The notes below the pieces were generated by a model. That model saw only the letters and a program-made list of their open reading frames with translations. It did not search any database and was not told the DNA's origin. A program made the position numbers and the translations under genes. A stretch of 64,000 nucleotides of DNA. It comes from Delphinus delphis. Lineage: Eukaryota > Chordata > Mammalia > Artiodactyla > Delphinidae. The stretch is taken from contig NC_082694.2 in assembly GCF_949987515.2 (NCBI RefSeq), positions 63,920,080 through 63,984,079 on the forward strand, read 5' to 3'. Below are positions 55,736 to 64,000 of this stretch, one piece after another (positions within the stretch are counted from its first letter, which is position 1; each line of letters starts with the position of its first letter).

Positions 55736-58307
55736 TATAAATTCTTTTATATACAAAAGGAGAAAAAATGGAATGAGGATGAGGAATAAAAATACAGTAT
55801 TTATCATCATTGTGGGGGAAGGTACAGGGCAGAGTTGGGGAATCCTTTTATTGTCTTTCAACAAAGGGTAATGTTGCTTTTTTCACTACAACTTTATGGG
55901 TCAGGTTCTGAAGAACTGTGTTGTTTTGTTTTTTAGCAAATCAGATGATTCCACTTCATTTTAGCAAATCTCAATTCCAAGGGGTAATGCAGACAAAGCC
56001 AAGAAACAACATCAGATCCTAGAAATACCAGCTTTGACTCTTCACACATTTTTGTAACGTACAGAGCCTAAACCAGCCATCAGTTCAAGTCACGGGCTCT
56101 TAAAGCCACTTCCAACGTGCTCAGAACTGTCATCTTCAAATGTAATGATCACAAAATCTTGCCACTTTGTCAACGTCAGAAGTGACACAACACGCATCCA
56201 CTCTGAACTGCCCCATGATTATTTACAATGTCTACTCCTCTGAAAAAACAGGAGTCTAGTTAATAGGTATACTATTTCAGTGAGCCTTAGAGGTATAAAA
56301 TACGGAAATTTGATATTCCATGTCATGATAAAGGCATTTTCACTGCCTTTATCATAAATAAAATGAAAAACATCTGAGCGGACTGAAGAAACACAAACTT
56401 GCTTGTCTATTAAACAGGTCAGGGTAAGTGAACACCTGAAGCTGACAGCCTCTTTGGTGCCCAGAAGACATCGGCCTGGGTAAAGACTCGATATTAGGCA
56501 GTAGGAAGGGTAATGTCTGGGTCATCACCCATTCTCTTAAGTACTCTACTTCAGTTCTAAGAATCTATATTTTGATTATCCTAATGTCTCAGTCCTACAT
56601 TCTCAATCCAAGTAAAACCAGCGGTTCTTACCGCCACTGGCAGAAGCCCAGTGACATGGAGACATGTTCTCTTTCATGTGCAGTGTGTTTCCCCTTTGGG
56701 TCTTATCCCTGTCTTTATTGATCTTTTCAACTCCAAGGAAGAGGGCCCCTGCACAAAGTCCATCTGGCAGAGGCAGTTGGAAAGACCAATCGACACTGCA
56801 GAGGTCCAAGACCTATCACTGCGATGCATGTGACACCTTCTGCTGTTGATACAGGTAAGGTTTGGCAAGGATGGCCATTTTACAGTTGCTGGGGACAACC
56901 AGACTCCCTAACAGTCAAATATTTCTTAGATTATGCCAAAGGGCTATTTGAGTAGGATACTGAAGTAAACCCCAGATGGCATAGGAAGTGCCTGGTGTCT
57001 ATGACTTATTCCACCTGAAGGAGGCCAAACTTCAGTAAATGCAATCAGCACACCCCCACAGGGGTCTCTGCTCCTGGAGAAGGCAGATGTCTGGTGGCTC
57101 TGGCCCTGCCTTCCCTCATCACTGTCCAGCAGCCCCTCTGCAAGAAGGCCAAGTTCACCCGGAGGGCTCTGACCCCAAGAGCATGTGGCCTGGGGAAATG
57201 GGGAAGAGAAGAGAGCCACATACACACCCGTACCCACTGTTGACCCAGCCTGGATGACTCAGTTCTCCTTCCCACATAAGGGATAACACAGATACAAGAG
57301 GCCAACAAGAGCCTTTGGGAAAATGTTCTATAGTTATTCTTTATTTAGACTTCTCATCTATTTATGTAGTTTATGGACTCAATTTAGGGAATTAACCAGA
57401 GTGAAAGTGTTACAACCATGCTGGCATTATCCCCCCATCAGGATAAAATTGGTACTTCATCACAGCTTCAGGCCTCACCCCAGAAATGCTCATCATCAGG
57501 GCAGAGAAGAGTCTGAGGAAATCAAAGAAGAGGTTTCTAAGCAGAACTTCACGTCCTTGATCCCTTAATTGAGCACTAAATTCCTTTTCCATCACTGAGA
57601 AGAGATTTGCAAAGTCTGCAGCCCATATCTACAGCTACATCTCTACTTATCCATCTCTGTTTTTTCTGCCGTGTGGAACTGACAGGCATCTGTTTCTCTA
57701 CTTTCTCATTGGCTTCTGTGTGGTAGAAACCAGGAAATATTTTTCTTCAAAGTCCTGTGACTTTTTTAAAAAGTACTTTCAGCCATGTAGTTCAGTTACT
57801 TTTCCACTTCAGTGAGTTCACACTTTCCTGTTAATTTCTCCATGATGCTTATTTTTTTTAAAGTTTTTTTAAACAAAAGCAAAGTGCATCTGCTTGGCCC
57901 TTCAGAATTGTGTGTGTGTGTAAGTTCGTTCCAGTGTTAAGGTTTAGAGCTTGAGGATGTTATTGAATTTGTCTGCCAAAAGAGACCAATCTCCAATTAA
58001 AGAATCTTTTTCTCCAGTGGCCCATTCTGTTTCTATTCTTCCTGTCCAAAAAGAACTGTTGGAACAACTTCTGGAACCTCTAAGAGGATCCCAAACTGTT
58101 CTCATGTCATTTTAACTCAATTTTTGTCCCGGGGCTTAAAATTTATATGACCAGTAATTAAAGGAAAGAAAGGTTTTTCCAACGATATCAGGATTTCACA
58201 TCAAGATGTGGTCCTTTTCTTCCTAATCCACATAAAGCTTGTTTTCTTCTATAGAATATATATTAGAGAATTTAATCTTAGAGTGTTTCTTATGGTTTTG
58301 TAAATTA

Positions 58308-58505
58308 AACTGTATTTTTTAATTGAAGTACAGTTGCTGTATAATATTACATGTTACAGATATACAATATAATGGTACACAAGTTTTCAAGTTTATACTC
58401 CATTTATAGTTATTGTAAAATATTGTCTATGTTTGCCATGTTGTACAGTATATCCTTATAGATTATTTTATACCTTATAGTTTGTACATCTTGTACCCAT
58501 GGGTT
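58308..58505 (-). mobile_element. Old L1 3' UTR fragment, reverse orientation
   Basis: The plus strand starts with a T-rich 'gtattttttaattgaagtac' and 'agttgctgtataatattaca', then 'tgccatgttgtacagtatat' and 'tttgtacatcttgtacccat'. This is the reversed end of an old L1 3' UTR. Confidence 0.65.
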
Positions 58506-59939
58506 TTTTTTAATCATTATGGGGATTTTATGGTTGCCAACTATGAAAGTGGGTTTGTATGTTATTTGATTATCTTTATCCGTGCTAGAGTGCTGTACTA
58601 AAAATACCCTCTCTCTTCTGTTTACATCTACTTCAGGTTTTCTAGTATTTCTATCCTTATTTAACTCAGGTATTTATACATGGAATTTGCTGCTCTTTTG
58701 GCACTTGCAATCGGAAAATCTTGAGGCACTTGAATTTTTGTCTCATCTTGTAACTCCTGTCTAATTAAGGGGCATGTTTCCACAATGAACAAAAAGCATA
58801 TGATTTCACAAGGCAGCAATGGCACACCCAACATGGAAGCTGGACTCTGAACCCTACCTCTCACACAAGGTCTTTTCATACCATCTGACATCATTAGGTC
58901 ACTGTAAACATTTATTTCCAGTAATTGGGCAATAAATAAAACATGTTTGAAACAACCAAACAATCAGATGCCAAATAAATCTCAAATTTAGTCACTGTTA
59001 ACAGAACCAGTTTAAAATAAAGGGCACCCTTGCACAATGGAAAAAGTGTACACATTCGATGACCCTGTGGTGCAAAAATAGATTTGAGGGGTATTTTTCT
59101 GAAAATTTGGCCTCTCCCTAGAGATGAAAACTTGACTGGAAATGTTGAAGTTTTAAGCACATGAAAACATGAGATTATACTGAAAGTAGTTGGTAATTAT
59201 AACCCCTAAAAATGTACTTCTAATTTGCTCTATACATTGAGCAAAATCTCAGAAATGTTTTCAAATATATATGGCATACCACTGTTTACTGCAGATAGCA
59301 CAGATACTTATCTCTGCCAAAATTATGACTTTTCAGCTACTTCAAACTTGATTTACATTCAAGAAACCAATTCCTCTTAGCCACCCTGTACGTTCTATTA
59401 GATTAATTTCTATTCTTCTAATACTTTAAAGTGAATTTAGTGATGCCTGTACCCAGCCTGATTCACACAGAAATCAACAGTTTATATAATCTTAAGAACA
59501 AGAAATTATTTTTAGGACTCTGAAAGATGAAACATCACTTTCTACAATAGGAAAGGTATTTCCCCCTTTATCTTGACACTTTCCATCAAGGTGAAAAACA
59601 CTTTAGATATTTCTAATCCCATTATTCCTCCTCGTTCCACTTTATAATCCAAGCCAAAACAATCTCTGTTCTTATTAATTTAACTATCATCACTAAGTCT
59701 AGTCACTGGCCACTGAGTTTTCTCCATTAATCCTCTCTCACTTCACCTCTAAAACAGCACTGGACTCCATGATTGATATTCAAGAACACCTGATTCTTGA
59801 CATCAATCAAAGATGGAACTGGTTAAAACAAAGGTGTAGCTACTCATCTTTACCTCACAATCCTCCCCTCCAAGGGTCAGTTAATCAATCAGAGAGCGCA
59901 TTTATCTGATTTCTGAAGCCAGGGAGTTCAGAACACTCC

Positions 59940-60130
59940 AACTAAGCACCATCTTTTTCTTCACAACAGCCCATAATCAAATCCTGATGCTGGATTCTTC
60001 ACCAAAGCCTCTGCATTAATCTCTTCATCTTTAAATTTACTTCTTAGATTGGACCCTGATCATTTCACAGTTGGACTAAGGCCAACTTCTCTTCCCTGAC
60101 CTCCTCACGTCTACCAGCCCCACGTCCACT
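59940..60130 (+). mobile_element. Possible L2 LINE fragment
   Basis: Pyrimidine-rich text such as 'gattggaccctgatcatttc', 'cttctcttccctgacctcct' and 'accagccccacgtccactcc' resembles the L2 3' part. The match is weak. Confidence 0.35.
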
Positions 60131-60294
60131 CCCATCTCATTCAAAAGCTGAAACTTTTAAAATTTTCTAAAAGTTCATTAAATGTATTAAACTTAGAGCT
60201 TTTAAGTTCATCATAAAATTATTCTATTCATAAGTCTAGGAAATGTTCACATTTTCCTTCTTTTCCTCATAAGGAGTTTTCAAATATGCTGAGA

Positions 60295-60970
60295 TAATTC
60301 AAAGAATAATACAGTGATCACTTGCTTTCCCACCTCTCAGAGTCAACAATTTTTACAATTTTGTTATATTTGTGTATAAAAGGCATTTGAAAGTAAATTA
60401 CAGACATCATAGCATTCCTCACTCAAGAATAAGGACACTACCCTACATACCTCTAACACCATTATCACACCTAAGAAAATAATAGTTCCAAAATACCATC
60501 TAATATCCAGTCCGTATTTAAACTTCCTCAATTGTTCTTCAAATGTCTTTCAGAGCTGGGTTTTGATTTTTTTAAAACCAAGATATGATTAAGGCTCATA
60601 TATTATATGTGCTATTGTCTCTCTTTAGTCTCTTTCTGAGGAAGTCAATCTTTATTTTTTAACGATATGAAGAAACCAAGCAATAATACCCTACATTATC
60701 ATTCTTTCTGATGTGAGGGAGTATGATAGTTTGGGCTTGTTTCTTCACCCTCAGTATTCCCTATGAGCTGGAGGTTAAAGGTGTAAAGGATGGATTAGAT
60801 TCAGCTCACACATTTTTGGCAAGAACACCTTTAAGGTGTTGCTCTACACTTCATACTGCATCCCATCAGGAGGCATATGATATCAGCTGTCCCCCTTTTA
60901 ATGATTCTGAGTTTGATCACCTGATCAATGGGGCATCATGCGATTCTTACCTTGATACCAAGTCTTTTAC
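60295..60970 (-). mobile_element. Old L1 (L1ME-like) fragment, reverse orientation
   Basis: Plus-strand words in order: 'gagtcaacaatttttacaat', 'ggacactaccctacatacct', 'caattgttcttcaaatgtct', 'ttattgtctctctttagtct'-like text, 'ttttggcaagaacaccttta' and 'catcaggaggcatatgatat'. They fit the reversed 3' region of an old L1ME-type element. The 112-codon frame at 60723-61061 (+) is read from this relic. Confidence 0.65.
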
Positions 60971-62514
60971 TTTGCCTTATGCCTCAGGTTTAAAAGGCTT
61001 CACATCTGTGCCAAAACCTGCCAGGAACTCTAAACTAATTTACTTCTCTGGTCTCTTCTGACACTTCGTCCTTACCTGTTTCTTGCAGTGTTCTCTCTCT
61101 TCTGTTTAATTTCTCCCCCACTTCTCTGTGAGCTTAGTTTCCTAACCAATCATCCATTTTCCTCCACCATCCAAGCAGTTCCTGAAATTCTATTCTATGA
61201 AGCTCCCATGAATTTAAATACACTGATCACAGTTCATGTTGGCTTTTCAACCTCAAGTTTACTGCCTCATTTTTAGAATGTGCCACAGAAACAAGGGCTT
61301 TTTCTACTAAATTTGTTTTGTATATGACCTCTAATGGCAATACATAAACAGAGGCGCTTACTGATGACTATGACATGAAGGTCTCAGTAGTGGTAATCTG
61401 CATCTAATAAGAGTTTTCTCACTGAGCAAAGCACTAGCGAGTATTTATGCAGTCGTTTCTGCCATTTATTTAAAATCCACCTGTACCTCCCTCTGTAACT
61501 ATGTTTGCACACCAACCACAGCAAGAAGGCACAAATACTTCCAAACACCTTTGTAGGATACCTCTTATATACTATTGACTATTTGCCAGTAATTTTTTTT
61601 TTAATGCTTGGATCATCCTAATTGCACAAACTGGACAATCATGGGCATTCAGCAATATTTCTCACCAACAGGAAAAGCAAATATCTTCTGAGAATGTTTT
61701 CGCAAAACAGGTCTTATTTTGAAGCTGTGTATTAGTTACTACACATGCAAAATGAATTAAGAATTGAGATCACTGTCTGGATCATTCAGACCAAAAGTCA
61801 GAGAAGTATCCAGATAAGGCAAAAAAGTGTTCCACCGAGTTTGGATTATTTGGGTAACTCCACCAACTATCCAATGCATGTGGATTGTATAGTCCAGCTT
61901 AGGCCTAAAAGTAAATAATCTGCTTATATTCTTTCTAGTTAGTAATCATCTGCCTACGATTATATGTACAAGAATAACAAGTCTGTTGACATCTCATTTT
62001 CTTGCTTTTTACCATCTGTGTTCCAACTTGGAAACTAGGGAGAAGGATACTGGGCACAGAATTTTAAAAGGACCTGCTTTTTTCCTTTCTCATGACCAAC
62101 CTAAGCTGAAATGACTAAACAATGCAAATGGCACCAAATTCATCCTCCTTCTCCAAGGCTTGTCTGGGGCAAACTGTGCAGCATACGAGGTTTACTTCAG
62201 CCCCACTGCCCCTATAAAAACTTGCCCTTAACACAGTAATCCAGTCTTTACTTCTAAGCTAAATGTAAACTGATGATATTCCTTCTCCAAAAAGCATGTG
62301 TTTAAACCTGGTCTTCAACTGAGGAAGGAAAAGGTCCCTCTTAAGTAGGCATTTCAGGCTCCGTAGGCAGACCAAGGTTGTGTGGGGCATCAAGCCTTCC
62401 CTGTCTTACTGAAGTTACGTGACATAAGCAATCACCTGCTCTCTTCTTATGTTTGACTCTATCAATAGGTAAGTGTCTTCTAAGCTAGTAGTTGCGTAGG
62501 TCTGTAACATTTGC

Positions 62515-62680
62515 AGAGCATGTCACATTACCTTGTCTAATCTTGACAAAGCCCCATATTCTTGTCTCCACTTTACAAATAAGGAAGCTGGTTCCCTGCC
62601 ACCAAGTGCTGAGCCCATGGCTCTAACCAAGGTCTTATAACTCTACATGGCTGTTCTTTCCATTCTGGTCTACAAACCAA
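62515..62680 (-). mobile_element. MIR SINE, reverse orientation
   Basis: Words 'ctccactttacaaataagga', 'agctggttccctgccaccaa' and 'gctgagcccatggctctaac' fit the reversed MIR consensus. Confidence 0.6.
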
Positions 62681-62802
62681 TTTTACCTCCTCCCCTAGAA
62701 GAAAGGGGATGACCCAACCATGGACTTGCCCAGCACCTAAAAGTGTTCTCCAGGTTTCAAAAGCAAGAACGATTTATTCTACTCCCAACAGATATTTCAC
62801 TC

Positions 62803-62822
62803 ACACACAAACACACACACAA
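62803..62822. repeat. Short (CA)n microsatellite
   Basis: An interrupted CA run, 'cacacacaaacacacacaca', in intron, 650 bases downstream of the donor of exon 63477-63751. Confidence 0.75.
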
Positions 62823-63182
62823 TTTTCTGAATATTCAGGTAACAGCAGGAATAATAAATAGATCTCGCCTATTCTTCTCACAGGGGGTTCAAATCATAAT
62901 CACGTGACAGGAGAAGAACCATAGGACAAAGCTATGTCATTATCACGTAATTCCAAAGCAGGAAGCACCAAGTAACTGGGGTAGAGGAACCAGTAATTTT
63001 ATGTTGCTTTTACTATGCACATTCAATGATGAGTTTTAAAGAGAAGTCAGCCTCTCTCTCACTTTACGATATATAGACCTAAAGTTACGCATAAATCCAA
63101 TGATATTTAAAATGCACTTCAAACAACTCATGCATTGCCATTCTAGTTATAAATTTGTGTAAGAAAATAAAAGATGACAAAT

Positions 63183-63378
63183 TATGGCAAACTTTTTCTG
63201 AAAAAGGCTTTGCAGACCATATTTTAGGCATTTCAGATCATATGACCTCATTGAAAGTATACCATCCTTCTGTCCATAGCATGAAAGCAGACATAGACAG
63301 TATGTAAATGATGGGTGTGGCTGTGCCCAATAAAGTTTTATTTACAGTAACAGGCCCACAGGTCAGTTTGCCAACCCC
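63183..63378 (+). mobile_element. hAT-Charlie-type element, copy 2
   Basis: Same blocks as the copy at 8805-9028: 'atggcaaactttttctgaaa', 'aggctttgcagaccatattt', 'agcatgaaagcagacataga', 'ggctgtgcccaataaagttt' and 'agtttgccaacccctt', with matching inverted ends. It ends 99 bases short of the donor-side border of exon 63477-63751. Confidence 0.7.
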
Positions 63379-63476
63379 TTCTACAAAAAACTTATTTCTA
63401 CCAAGTCTGTCTTTCCTACTACAATGAGACTATACCTAGAACACATCACTAAAATGGGCTGGGCAGTGTTGCTCAC

Positions 63477-63751
63477 CTGCGACCCAACAGTCTCCTGGAA
63501 GCACCGGCCAAGCTGCGTCTTAGCAGCCACCGGATACACGTGAGGAATGACTTGCTGGTGGGAGTATGAGGAATGGACCGTCTGAGTCTTCTGGACAGGA
63601 AGCCCTTGGTAAGAGACTTGGGACTGGCCTGGTTGAGCTTCTTTTACCTTCTGGCCTGTTGGGCCATCAACTCTTGAAACCTGATGTATCTGGACTGAGG
63701 CCTCAGGAGGGTGCTTCACATGGATATTGACTATGTTAGGAGGAAATTTCA
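63477..63751 (-). CDS. LTBP1: LTBP1 internal exon: linker and first cysteine of first eight-cysteine module
   Basis: A 275-nt exon that enters in phase 1 (split codon N|TG; valine expected) and leaves in phase 0. Acceptor 'ttcttcccaatctgttttag', donor TCGCAG|gtgagc. It encodes KFPPNIVNIHVKHPPEASVQ, a Q/S/T-rich linker with QVSYQGLPVQKTQTVHSSYS, and ends AAKTQLGRCFQETVGSQ. The one cysteine (GRCFQE) opens the first eight-cysteine module that continues in exon 38634-38736. The linker has no cysteine and reads as a flexible spacer. Compared with human LTBP1 as remembered, only a handful of conservative changes occur (VSRVDG, QTVHSS). The frame open to 63785 upstream is intron read-through; no start codon belongs here. 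Confidence 0.98.
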
Positions 63752-64000
63752 CTAAAACAGATTGGGAAGAAAACTTATCAGTCATAAATAATTGATACGC
63801 ACATCAGGACGAAAGCAAATGTTCATGCTAGTCAGCATGAAACTAAGTTTTATATACACACATATACTTAAGTACATATATATTATACCTGGGATAAATG
63901 ATACATTTTTAGTGTGTATCTATTTTTGCTGCACAGCCATTAAAAAACTCTTGAGAGTAAAAGGGGACACTCAAAAATTAAACCTGAATTTATATACTTT
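63752..64000 (-). other. LTBP1: LTBP1 intron, 3' portion (upstream of exon 63477-63751)
   Basis: This is the end of the preceding intron, with a good pyrimidine tract directly before the acceptor AG at 63753-63752. A/T-rich 'tatatacacacatatactta' at about 63850 is low complexity. Nothing else is recognised. Confidence 0.9.

Larger units (their letters stand above)
38737..63476 (-). other. LTBP1: LTBP1 intron (24.7 kb) between exons 63477-63751 and 38634-38736
   Basis: The intron runs from donor GTGAGC at 63476-63471 to the acceptor at 38738-38737. Main contents: G-rich tract, L1 3' end (39080-39283), L2, two CHR SINEs, a nearly complete dead L1 (about 42030-47140), MIRs, two MaLR LTRs in opposite orientation, and old L1 pieces. 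Stretches with nothing I can name include 39310-39860, 41180-42020, 47150-48600, 48800-50200, 51620-53890, 55750-58300, 58510-59930 and 60980-62510. No exon of another gene is evident on either strand. Confidence 0.9.

Noticed and set aside
60723..61061. 112-codon plus-strand frame
   Set aside because: Most of it is reversed L1ME-type sequence, so it is not a gene.
63477..63785. ATG at 63785 as an LTBP1 start codon
   Set aside because: It lies upstream of a strong acceptor (63753-63752). The exon enters in phase 1 and the upstream codons are intron.
1..64000. CRISPR arrays, operons, phage or plasmid features
   Set aside because: There are no regularly spaced repeats and no bacterial gene packing; split exons with GT-AG introns and mammalian transposons exclude a prokaryotic source.

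Overview
The window is a piece of a mammalian nuclear genome, almost certainly from a cetacean. It holds nine copies of the tRNA-derived CHR-type SINE (head GGGCTTCCCTGGTGGCGCAG) typical of whales, dolphins and hippos, L1 elements of cetartiodactyl type, and the usual placental background of MIR, L2, MER5A, other hAT and Tigger-like elements and MaLR LTRs.

The only gene I can support is LTBP1 (latent TGF-beta binding protein 1), on the minus strand. The window lies entirely inside the gene body. Six internal coding exons were placed to the base from frame, AG/GT splice sites and phase agreement. In transcript order they are 63751-63477, 38736-38634, 35275-35204, 12606-12484, 3391-3224 and 440-213. 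Spliced, they give one continuous frame: the linker before the first eight-cysteine module, that module (split over three exons), a calcium-binding EGF module, the second eight-cysteine module, and the start of the basic, proline-rich hinge. No promoter, start codon, stop codon or poly(A) site of LTBP1 is present. All the rest is intron.

Layout, left to right: 1-212 intron with a MER5A relic; 213-440 hinge exon with an internal alternative acceptor; 441-3223 intron; 3224-3391 second 8-Cys exon; 3392-12483 intron with MIR, hAT, LTR and one SINE; 12484-12606 cbEGF exon with a G-tract just inside the next intron; 12607-35203 a 22.6 kb intron with two L1 3' ends, six SINEs (one nested in an L1) and many older repeats; 35204-35275 and 38634-38736 exons of the first 8-Cys module; 38737-63476 a 24.7 kb intron with a nearly complete but dead L1 (about 42030-47140), L2, MaLR LTRs and two SINEs; 63477-63751 linker exon; 63752-64000 intron.

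I found no RNA gene, CRISPR array, viral gene or operon, and no undescribed gene system. The most interesting items concern LTBP1 splicing: an acceptor exactly 159 nt (53 codons) inside the hinge exon, which fits the known human delta-53 isoform, and G/C-rich tracts close to two exons. Family names for old repeats, and comparisons with human LTBP1, come from memory and were not checked against a database.
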